Assembly: GCA_002404295.1 (NCBI GenBank)
Contig: DHJK01000162.1
Coordinates: forward strand, 1-10,088
From: Legionellales bacterium UBA4722
GTDB lineage: Bacteria > Pseudomonadota > Gammaproteobacteria > DSM-16500
DNA length: 10,088 bases
Direction: 5' to 3'
Shown: in pieces, positions 1-5,938 of the stretch
How the letters are laid out: each line of letters begins with the position of its first letter
How positions within the stretch are numbered: the stretch's first letter is position 1
The notes under the pieces: model-generated
The model's input: only the letters and a program-made list of their open reading frames with translations
Databases searched by the model: none
What the model was told of the DNA's origin: nothing
Program-made: the position numbers and the translations under genes

Positions 1-109
1 TGTGTATAATGTATACCCAACTAAATTTAATAAAAATATTCTATATTAATCATTTTGTTACTTCGTTGAATTTGAATATTTTAAATAACCTATTGTTTTA
101 TATGGTATT

Positions 110-137
110 TTGATCGAATTGATTCTATCGTTATGAA
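110..137 (+). promoter_or_regulatory. Possible sigma70-type promoter for the NlpC/P60 gene
   Basis: TTGATC at 110-115 and TATGAA at 132-137 are separated by 16 nt and end about 29 nt before the start codon at 167. The surrounding 166 bp are very AT-rich, so chance matches are common. A second small palindrome, GTATA-ATG-TATAC, sits at 4-16 and includes a TATAAT at 5-10. No operator or riboswitch is evident. Confidence 0.25.
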
Positions 138-166
138 AATATAGGGCTTAATCGTTAGAGAGAGAT

Positions 167-1774
167 ATGAGAAAAAACTACATCCATCAAACAATTAGAA
201 TTCTAACGCTCATGTTGTTTTTTTACAGCATGCAGGGCTTTACGCTTCAGCCGGCGCCTATGAGCTTTCCATTTCCCATTGAGCATTACGATCAGACTAT
301 TTCAGATTATATTAAATCGGGCACTGTTACTGAAAAACCTTCCTTAGATCCAAAAGTTGTAAAATCTCAGTATGAAAATTTTATAAAAAAATATCTTTTC
401 CCATGGAGCGATGAATATCACGCTGAATTATCTGCCGCTGATTTAAAACCTGATGAACTAAAAAAAATAACGGATGATTATTCAGATAGCAGGGGCCGCA
501 TGAGTTGCGATCCTGCAAGTGAAAATTTCAATACACTTTATCCTAATAGCTGGGTTGAAAATTTTAAAACAATTATAAATTCATCTCAGTTCGAAATAGG
601 AAATAGCGCGCAAGGCAAAGGTATCGCTTTAGATAACTTACACATGCGTGCATTACCCACAGACGATCGATATTTCCATGATTGCAATACGCCGGGTGAA
701 GGTGATTCATTCGACTATATGCAGATGTCAGCGTTGTGGGCAGGCACGTCGGTTTATATCATAGCCGAATCGCCAGATCATAATTGGTATTTAGTTCGCA
801 GCCCTGATGTAACAGCATGGGTAAAAAAGACAGGCATTAAAAGAGTTAGTGATGAGTTTGTTTCTGTTTGGACGAAAGCCGCAAACAGTGATCATTCGTT
901 GATTGCAGTGAATAGCCCAATCAATACTAAACCACTTGTTATTGCGGATGATGCAACACAGACTAAACGTTTTTCAGGCTACATGGGCGCTGTTTTTCCG
1001 TTAGACTTTTCTATTAAATCAGATGGAAATGGATTTCATATTCTTATTCCTGTGCAAGAGTCTGATTTACCCGTCACAGCGTATTTACCTCAAGAAGATG
1101 CGAGTGTCATACCTTTGTTATTGACTGAGGATAATCGTAATCGCGTGATTAATAATATGATAGGACGCCCTTATGGTTGGGGCAGTGTTAATATGGAGAA
1201 TACTCAAGATTTTTTAAATGATTGTTCGCAAGAGTTAAAAAGTTTCTTTACGCCTTTTGGTATTTGGCTTCCTCGAGGCTCGGCTGCACAAGTGGATCCG
1301 TCTATGATTGTGGGTGCTGTTGATCAGACATTTCCCGCAGGCACAGAAGAGCGAATAGCGAAATTGGTTAAAGATGCCGATAAGCATCCCTTTACGATAG
1401 TTAATATTCATGGACATATTTTTATGTATTTAGGAAGTTATGAAAATGTCAAAGATCCTTCTCATACTGTAGTTCCTTTAACCTATCAAAATATGTGGGG
1501 CTTAAAACCCATGAGTCAAGATGGACGATATGTAATTGGGAAAGCGGTATTGTTTCCATTGTTAAGTCACTATCCAGAAAAATACCCCGCAGGCGATCTA
1601 GAGTTGAGTTCGCCTGCAAGTAAAGCTGTTTTTATAGTCGCTTATTTGGATCAATTGCCTCACGATTCGGGTTTGGCGACTAATCAATTATGGAGTGGTT
1701 TTGGGATGGGGTCGCATGCTACTAATAAGTTAAGATCACTTGATCATTGGTATTCAATGCAACCCACATTCTGA
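167..1774 (+). CDS. Secreted SH3b/NlpC-P60 family peptidoglycan endopeptidase
   Basis: The predicted 535-residue protein is an exported cell-wall hydrolase. An N-terminal signal-like segment (basic start, hydrophobic residues about 11-26) points to the periplasm. The order fits the family with an N-terminal NlpC/P60-stabilising domain (about 60-140, including the FPW near 78-80), an SH3b1 domain (about 155-228, with ALPT, FDYMQMS and a Trp-rich end), an SH3b2-like domain (about 258-308) and the NlpC/P60 catalytic domain (about 325-470). The nucleophile is Cys353 in NDCSQE, followed by the family-like FGIWLPRGSAAQ (364-375); the catalytic His is probably His417 in GHIFMYLG. Known relatives cleave gamma-D-glutamyl-diamino-acid bonds in cell-wall peptides; that specificity is inferred here. 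The ATG at 167 follows only a purine-rich GAGAGAG. A small secreted protein gene follows 57 nt downstream, probably in the same transcript. Confidence 0.88.
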   Translation: MRKNYIHQTIRILTLMLFFYSMQGFTLQPAPMSFPFPIEHYDQTISDYIKSGTVTEKPSLDPKVVKSQYENFIKKYLFPWSDEYHAELSAADLKPDELKKITDDYSDSRGRMSCDPASENFNTLYPNSWVENFKTIINSSQFEIGNSAQGKGIALDNLHMRALPTDDRYFHDCNTPGEGDSFDYMQMSALWAGTSVYIIAESPDHNWYLVRSPDVTAWVKKTGIKRVSDEFVSVWTKAANSDHSLIAVNSPINTKPLVIADDATQTKRFSGYMGAVFPLDFSIKSDGNGFHILIPVQESDLPVTAYLPQEDASVIPLLLTEDNRNRVINNMIGRPYGWGSVNMENTQDFLNDCSQELKSFFTPFGIWLPRGSAAQVDPSMIVGAVDQTFPAGTEERIAKLVKDADKHPFTIVNIHGHIFMYLGSYENVKDPSHTVVPLTYQNMWGLKPMSQDGRYVIGKAVLFPLLSHYPEKYPAGDLELSSPASKAVFIVAYLDQLPHDSGLATNQLWSGFGMGSHATNKLRSLDHWYSMQPTF

Positions 1775-1831
1775 TAAGGCAGTTAGGAAATTATATTACA
1801 AGATTTTAATAAATAAACGAGGAGTGCAGAT

Positions 1832-2227
1832 ATGTTAAAAAAAATAATAGTGTTAGTTATATGTGGCTTTATGACATTAGCGTCTTTTGCTGATGAAAAT
1901 ATGAATCTCGTTACAGATGATAGCGTTAACGATATATGGGTTAAAGAACATCTTCAAAATTTCTTTGTGGCTCCTTCGCAAAAAAGTATTGTGTTTCGTA
2001 ATGCAACTAATAAAGTCATGTATTTTATTTTGATGAATTTACGAAATACTTCTGAAGGCCCTGTGGTTGTGAAGTGTTCTCAGGATGATGGTACTTTTCA
2101 GATAACTAATGTTAGTCCTGGAGATAGCGCTTTTAAATGTAATGCACAGTATTCAGTGGAAATTTCCTATAAGGGTATAGAAGGATTTGCCTCAGGGGTG
2201 TACCATATTATGTTGGTGTCACCTTAA
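1832..2227 (+). CDS. Small secreted protein of unknown function
   Basis: This encodes 131 residues that I do not recognise. A typical signal peptide is visible: KK at 3-4, a hydrophobic core at 5-17 and a probable cut after ASFA at residue 20. The mature part of about 111 residues alternates hydrophobic and polar residues like a beta-sandwich (for example KSIVFRNATNKVMYFILMN). It has two cysteines, Cys82 and Cys103, which could form a disulphide in the periplasm. Cys11 lies inside the hydrophobic core and lacks a good lipobox, so a lipoprotein is unlikely. The start is well supported by GAGGAG at 1819-1824, seven bases before the ATG. Its position 57 nt after the NlpC/P60 gene, on the same strand and also exported, suggests joint expression and perhaps a cell-envelope role; this is inference from position only. 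Confidence 0.75.
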   Translation: MLKKIIVLVICGFMTLASFADENMNLVTDDSVNDIWVKEHLQNFFVAPSQKSIVFRNATNKVMYFILMNLRNTSEGPVVVKCSQDDGTFQITNVSPGDSAFKCNAQYSVEISYKGIEGFASGVYHIMLVSP

Positions 2228-2298
2228 AAGTCTAAGGATGATAAAAATAATAATGTTGAGCATGCTTGGTTTTTTGCAAATTTTTTGGTAGGCATTTG

Positions 2299-2510
2299 GT
2301 TTTCCCTCTCCCCGGCCCTCTCCCGCAATTAAGGTCGTTTTTTTTATTTACTTTCGGGGGCGGGAGAAGGAGTTCGCATTTTAGCAGCAGCTCTAAGATT
2401 CAGGTTTTCTGAACACCTTGCTTTTGGAGAAACTGTTAAAATGCGAACTCCTTCTCCCGCCCATAAGATTATGTAAAAAAAACTAATCTTAATTGCGGGA
2501 GAGGGAAAAC
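2299..2510. repeat. Long nested foldback repeat (MITE/REP-like), between convergent genes
   Basis: Two perfect inverted-repeat pairs are nested. The outer arms are 2316-2333 and 2488-2505 (18 bp, core CCCTCTCCCGCAATTAAG). The inner arms are 2358-2383 and 2437-2462 (26 bp, with GGGCGGGAGAAGGAG). The stretches between outer and inner arms are also largely complementary, each carrying a run of eight T or A. The left end has a second copy of CCCTCTCCC at 2304-2312, and GTTTTCCCTCTCCC at 2299-2312 also pairs with 2497-2510. The unpaired centre (2384-2436) contains a small hairpin, TTCAG/CTGAA at 2399-2413. No ORF or transposase is inside. It could act as a bidirectional terminator for the + strand gene ending at 2227 and deoC ending at 2515, although no T run directly follows an arm in the usual way. 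I see no clear target-site duplication. Confidence 0.9.
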
Positions 2511-2514
2511 AGAA

Positions 2515-3291
2515 TTACTTGTTAGAATGATCTGCTGTAGATATTATTTCATTTAAAAGACTGCTTGCGCCAATTCTAAAAAATGTGGGTTGAATCCAGT
2601 CCGAGCCCATTACTTTTTGTGCAACTTCTATATAAGACAAAGCTTGAGCGATAGTGCGAATTCCTCCGGATACTTTCAAGCCTACAGTATGACTACCAGG
2701 ATGCGTATGTATTGTGTTTAAAATTGTCTCTGCAGCTTCGATTGTAGCACCCTGGGATGTTTTTCCGGTTGATGTTTTAATGAAATCAGCTCCAGCGTTA
2801 ATTGCATCTGTACTAATCATTTGTATTAATCCGGGATATTTCACCTCGCCTGTTTCAATAATTACTTTTAATTTAACGTCATTTTTGCAAAGTTTTTTTA
2901 CATTCGATACAAATTCTATTGCAGTATTTTTATCTCCGAGAAGATATGTTTTATAGGGAAAAACCATATCGATTTCGTTTGCACCATTGGAGATTGCCGC
3001 TTCAGCTAATGAAAGTGTCTCAGCCATTGTAAAATCGCCGGTTGGGAAATTAACAACCGTATTAATTTTAATGGGCGTGTTTTTTAATAAACTTACTACA
3101 AGATTTATAAATTTAGGATAAACACAAACAGATGCTACATTTCCATAAGGAGTCTTGGCGTTTTCACACAGGGCTGTAATTGATATTTCGTCGTCATCTT
3201 CATTCAAGGAAGTAAGATCAATTAAAGGAATTATATTAATGGGATTTATAAAGTTATTGCCAATTTCTGCTTTGCTTTCAGGATATATCAT
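2515..3291 (-). CDS. deoC: Deoxyribose-phosphate aldolase
   Basis: This 258-residue cytoplasmic enzyme reversibly cleaves 2-deoxy-D-ribose 5-phosphate into glyceraldehyde 3-phosphate and acetaldehyde, the last step of deoxynucleoside breakdown. It matches the E. coli DeoC pattern along its whole length: LIDLTSLNEDD near 23-33, AKTPYGN at 45-51, NEIDMVFPY at 105-113, VIIETGE at 143-149, ADFIKTSTGK at 168-177, GLKVSGGIRT at 204-213 and FRIGASSLL at 238-246. The Schiff-base lysine is Lys172; Asp108 and Lys206 correspond to the proton-relay residues of the E. coli enzyme (Asp102, Lys201). The ATG is preceded by AAGG about ten bases upstream. No other nucleoside-catabolism gene (deoA, deoB, deoD) is in the window, so it stands alone here, which suggests salvage or carbon recovery without a local deo operon. 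Its 3' end almost touches the foldback repeat. Confidence 0.96.
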   Translation of the reverse strand: MIYPESKAEIGNNFINPINIIPLIDLTSLNEDDDEISITALCENAKTPYGNVASVCVYPKFINLVVSLLKNTPIKINTVVNFPTGDFTMAETLSLAEAAISNGANEIDMVFPYKTYLLGDKNTAIEFVSNVKKLCKNDVKLKVIIETGEVKYPGLIQMISTDAINAGADFIKTSTGKTSQGATIEAAETILNTIHTHPGSHTVGLKVSGGIRTIAQALSYIEVAQKVMGSDWIQPTFFRIGASSLLNEIISTADHSNK

Positions 3292-3322
3292 TGTTTAGTT
3301 GCCTTAAGCGGAAAATTTGAAT

Positions 3323-3340
3323 ATATGAATAATATCATAT
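3323..3340. promoter_or_regulatory. Small palindrome upstream of deoC
   Basis: ATATGA (3323-3328) and TCATAT (3335-3340) form a perfect inverted repeat about a central ATAATA, 32-49 bp upstream of the deoC ATG. Its place suits an operator or the -10 region of deoC, but it does not match the E. coli DeoR or CytR operator sequences I know, and the region is AT-rich. Confidence 0.2.
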
Positions 3341-3458
3341 GATTGCTATTAGAGGCAGACCTGACTATAAGCCAACCCCTTGATAAATTTGACCCATATT
3401 CGAGTCCTCAATTTATGGACGCATTATGGGCGCATTACTGGCGAATCAAGAAAATCGA

Positions 3459-3567
3459 TCTATAATAAAGGAAAACCCACTTTCCTTTATTAACGCTATT
3501 GCTTAATAAAGTTCTTTTAGTTAGAGTTGGCGTTAATAAACGAAAAGCCACTTCCCTTTATTATAGA
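3459..3567. repeat. Paired 38-bp repeats in the leader of the Fic gene
   Basis: Two 38-bp units, 3459-3496 and 3530-3567, are related in both orientations. As direct repeats, 29 bp (3464-3492 and 3535-3563, 71 bp apart) agree at 26 positions. As inverted repeats, the full units agree at 30 of 38 positions, with perfect outer (TCTATAATAAAGG) and inner (TTTATTAACGC) edges. The left unit is itself a perfect 12-bp stem (3463-3474 with 3481-3492) around the loop ACCCAC; the right unit is a weaker version. A TATAAT lies at 3461-3466, but no good -35 box precedes it. The right unit ends eight bases before the Fic ATG and supplies the GAGG ribosome-binding site with its last bases. An operator or a leader structure controlling translation is plausible. 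Confidence 0.85.
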
Positions 3568-3574
3568 GGTTAAA

Positions 3575-4750
3575 ATGACAGCATTTTCAGAGCGAGTCGG
3601 TGAATACATCAAGTGTTCGGTGACGGGCGAAAGCTATAATTCTTATGTGCCTAAGCCTTTGCCGCCAGTGCCTGCTATTGAGATGGAGAAATTCTATCCT
3701 TTGTTAGACCAAGCTAATGTTGCGCTTGGTCGCTTGGACGGGTTAAGTATTATTTTGCCTGATCCCTCTCTATTTTTGTATATGTATATTAGAAAAGAAG
3801 CCGTATTATCTTCGCAAATTGAAGGGACGCAATCCTCATTGTCAGATCTTTTATTGTATGAGAACAATGAAACGGCTGGCGTACCAAATCAGGATGTGGT
3901 GGAAGTTTCAAACTATGTTGCTGCAATGGAGCATGGTTTAAAGCGGATTCAAGGCGGATTCCCTTTATCTTTGCGTTTAATTCGTGAAATGCATGAAATG
4001 TTGTTAAGTAAAGGTCGTGGTAGTTCAAAGCAGCCTGGTGAATTTCGTAGATCACAAAATTGGATCGGTGGTACGCGACCAGGCAATGCAAAATTCGTTC
4101 CAGCACCGCCTGACATGGTGATGGATTTGTTGGTTTCAATGGAGAAATTTCTACACGATGAAACCGTCAAATTACCTACATTAATTAAGGCAGCATTAGC
4201 GCATCACCAATTTGAAACTATCCATCCATTTTTAGATGGAAATGGACGATTAGGACGTTTGTTAATTACTTTTATTTTATGCGTAGAAGGCATTATGCGA
4301 GAGCCTATGCTTTATCTCAGTTTGTATTTTAAAACCCATCGACAAGCTTATTACGATCATTTGCAATGGGTTCGTGAAACCGGTGATTGGGAGGAATGGA
4401 TTCAATTTTTTTTAAAAGGCGTTATTGAAACAGCAAATCAAGCAATCGAAACGTCGCAGAAAATTTTAAAGCTATTTACAGAGGATCATAAAAGAATAGA
4501 AGCTATTGGAAAACCTTCGGCTTCTACATTAATTGTACATAACTATTTGCAAAAACATCCGATTACAGATGCTAAAAAAGTAGTTGAGCATTGCGCGTTT
4601 ACTTTACCCACTGCTAATAAATCCTTACATCATTTGGCAAAACTCGGCATTGTGCGAGAGGTAACCGGTAAAGTTCGTAATAAAATTTATGTGTATCAGA
4701 GATACGTGGATATTTTAAGTGAAGGTGCAGGGCCTATCCGGTATAAATAA
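3575..4750 (+). CDS. Fic family protein (probable AMPylator) with C-terminal winged helix
   Basis: The protein has 391 residues counted from the ATG at 3575. Fic enzymes usually transfer AMP from ATP to a hydroxyl of a target protein. The signature HPFLDGNGRLGR is complete at 217-228, with His217 as the catalytic base. The N-terminal region (about 1-110) has the inhibitory motif SSQIEG at 79-84 (S/TxxxE-G/N), placing it in the class with an internal inhibitory helix, like Shewanella SoFic (COG3177 type). The substrate-binding flap is near GGTRPGNAKFVPAPP (165-179). Residues about 314-380 look like a winged helix-turn-helix, suggesting DNA binding. The frame is open back to a TTG at 3527, but the ATG is preferred: it has GAGG five bases upstream and the family-like ERVGEYI...VPKPLPP follows, while the extra 16 residues would be encoded by the repeat. 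No antitoxin gene is adjacent. The target is unknown. Confidence 0.92.
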   Translation: MTAFSERVGEYIKCSVTGESYNSYVPKPLPPVPAIEMEKFYPLLDQANVALGRLDGLSIILPDPSLFLYMYIRKEAVLSSQIEGTQSSLSDLLLYENNETAGVPNQDVVEVSNYVAAMEHGLKRIQGGFPLSLRLIREMHEMLLSKGRGSSKQPGEFRRSQNWIGGTRPGNAKFVPAPPDMVMDLLVSMEKFLHDETVKLPTLIKAALAHHQFETIHPFLDGNGRLGRLLITFILCVEGIMREPMLYLSLYFKTHRQAYYDHLQWVRETGDWEEWIQFFLKGVIETANQAIETSQKILKLFTEDHKRIEAIGKPSASTLIVHNYLQKHPITDAKKVVEHCAFTLPTANKSLHHLAKLGIVREVTGKVRNKIYVYQRYVDILSEGAGPIRYK

Positions 4751-4882
4751 TATTTTAGCAATCGTTAGCGCGAATGGCTTAAAGAAAAATAACTATTCCG
4801 AGGAGTTGATTGCACACGTAGCCACACTTAATGATAAAAATTTTTTATCTAGTTTATTTCTCCAACACAGATGATTATCTGA
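4751..4882. other. Short convergent intergenic spacer with weak hairpins
   Basis: This 132-bp spacer lies between the ends of the Fic gene and the membrane-protein gene. It holds an all-but-AT palindrome, GATAAAAA-T-TTTTTATC (4833-4849), and a small hairpin, CAGAT/ATCTG (4868-4881). Either might aid termination, but neither has a GC-rich stem followed by a T run. A GAGGAG at 4800-4805 has no usable start codon at the right distance. Confidence 0.3.
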
Positions 4883-5644
4883 TTATTGTTTGCCTCCCAT
4901 CCCGAAGCCGTTGCGGTTTTGTCCTGAAAGATCATTGGTGCCTGTGTTCTGTGGCTGTAGTGGCTCCCCAGTTGTACCGTATGTTCTCTGTGGATTCAGA
5001 ATAGATTCTAGGAGATTGAAATATCCAGTGATAGCAGGATCTGTTGTTGCAGAAGGTGACGGCAGGCTGCCAGTATACGGCGAAGGGGAGAGCGTGCGGC
5101 GCATATTAGCATTGCCCCTATCCACAATCGGCTGACGTGTTTTTTGTTGCGTTGGTTCGTCATTAGCGCTATCTCTAAAACAACAACAAAGACATTGTCC
5201 TATCGCAGAACAGCAACCTTTAATACCAGTCCACACACCGTCCAGGCATGAAAAAATACCACCAAGGACATAACTTCCTCCAGCAACAAAATTTGGCGAG
5301 GCGATCAAAGTAGTGGCAGCAGGGGCAATATATATCAAAGAAGCACAAAAGGCATAAGCTAGACCGCCCGTGAAGAGGCTTAGTATGAAGCCAGCCAATA
5401 CACCCATCGGCTCGAAGTTAGTTAATAGTGACACTCCCCCAAATGTGGTTCCCCCTATGAGCAGAGGTAACATCCAATGCATCGCTATGCCAAGCGGGGG
5501 AAAATAAAATCCCAAGATAGCAAGCGGGGAAATGAGGGCGCCGAGACAAAAAGCCTTGGCCATATTATCATTCCCAAAACCAATACTCGTAAAAACATTA
5601 TTACTAAATTCATATAAATTATCTGCTATTCGAGACATGTTCAT
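4883..5644 (-). CDS. Multi-span membrane protein with a cysteine cluster and disordered tail
   Basis: The 253-residue product is not recognised. The first 135 residues are strongly hydrophobic, with candidate membrane segments near 31-50, 52-75, 80-108 and 116-134. Then comes a striking Cys-rich stretch: seven cysteines between 133 and 155, including GCCSAIGQCLCCCFRD. Residues about 157-253 are polar and rich in Pro, Ser, Thr, Gly, Asn and Gln, so probably unstructured, ending in GFGMGGKQ. Clustered cysteines next to a membrane segment resemble S-acylated membrane proteins of eukaryotes, or could bind metal; neither is shown. The ATG at 5644 has a weak AGAG nearby; the second ATG two codons later (residue 3) is equally possible and better spaced. 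It lies downstream of the SPFH gene on the same strand, so a functional link is possible. No conserved enzyme motif is visible. Confidence 0.72.
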   Translation of the reverse strand: MNMSRIADNLYEFSNNVFTSIGFGNDNMAKAFCLGALISPLAILGFYFPPLGIAMHWMLPLLIGGTTFGGVSLLTNFEPMGVLAGFILSLFTGGLAYAFCASLIYIAPAATTLIASPNFVAGGSYVLGGIFSCLDGVWTGIKGCCSAIGQCLCCCFRDSANDEPTQQKTRQPIVDRGNANMRRTLSPSPYTGSLPSPSATTDPAITGYFNLLESILNPQRTYGTTGEPLQPQNTGTNDLSGQNRNGFGMGGKQ

Positions 5645-5661
5645 TTACTCTAGTTAATTAG

Positions 5662-5892
5662 TTAAGAGGACACTGGCTGATTTAGAAGATATGTCGCTGC
5701 TTTTCTAACATTATATTTAATATCAGTCAATGACTCAGTCGCGGTAGTATGACATTCTATATAACTTAATGGACATAAAGACTCGAGTGCCGCTATTCTG
5801 ATTTTTTGTCTAGGATGGTGGATGCGTGTAAGACAGATGAAGTAAGAAGCTGGCTGTTGCAATGTCGAGTTTAATTTTGTGCTTGAAAGCAT
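5662..5892 (-). CDS. Short HEAT-like ORF, possibly a gene remnant
   Basis: The 76-codon frame lies between the SPFH gene and the membrane-protein gene, same strand. Its product resembles two alpha-helical HEAT-type repeats: HHPRQKIRIAALESL (about 25-39), then a more convincing SLTDIKYNVRKAATYLLNQ (54-72), where the VRKAA pattern is typical of the second helix of a HEAT unit. No ribosome-binding site is seen: the bases before the ATG belong to one arm of a hairpin (5894-5926), and a stop codon lies in frame a few codons further up. A protein of only two HEAT units would be unusually small. It may be a surviving 3' fragment of a longer HEAT-repeat gene, or a chance frame. Whether it is expressed cannot be decided from sequence alone. 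Confidence 0.35.
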   Translation of the reverse strand: MLSSTKLNSTLQQPASYFICLTRIHHPRQKIRIAALESLCPLSYIECHTTATESLTDIKYNVRKAATYLLNQPVSS

Positions 5893-5893
5893 T

Positions 5894-5926
5894 ACGCTTG
5901 CGTGTTTTTATATTACGCGCAAGCGT
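5894..5926 (-). terminator. Hairpin after the SPFH gene
   Basis: ACGCTTGCG (5894-5902) pairs perfectly with CGCAAGCGT (5918-5926); with one G-T pair the stem extends to 11 bp around an 11-nt loop. It begins 13 nt after the SPFH stop codon on the - strand, the usual place for a terminator or an mRNA-stabilising hairpin. No T run follows, so factor-independent termination is doubtful. It also covers the leader of the 76-codon ORF. Confidence 0.45.
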
Positions 5927-5938
5927 TTGCATTACATT

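Noticed and set aside
1235..1417. 60-codon - strand frame within the NlpC/P60 gene.
   Set aside because: It overlaps the catalytic domain on the opposite strand and has no start signal or recognisable content.
2240..2293. Tiny 17-codon frame after the small secreted protein gene.
   Set aside because: Too short, no proper ribosome-binding site and no support beyond an ATG.
3403..3425. TTCGAGTCC, similar to a tRNA T-loop, as a possible attachment-site remnant upstream of the Fic gene.
   Set aside because: No CCA end, no acceptor strand and no integrase gene in the window; the match is short.
3527..3574. Upstream TTG start that would add 16 residues to the Fic protein.
   Set aside because: The extra residues are encoded almost wholly by the right repeat unit. 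The ATG at 3575 has a GAGG five bases upstream and the family-like N-terminus begins just after it.
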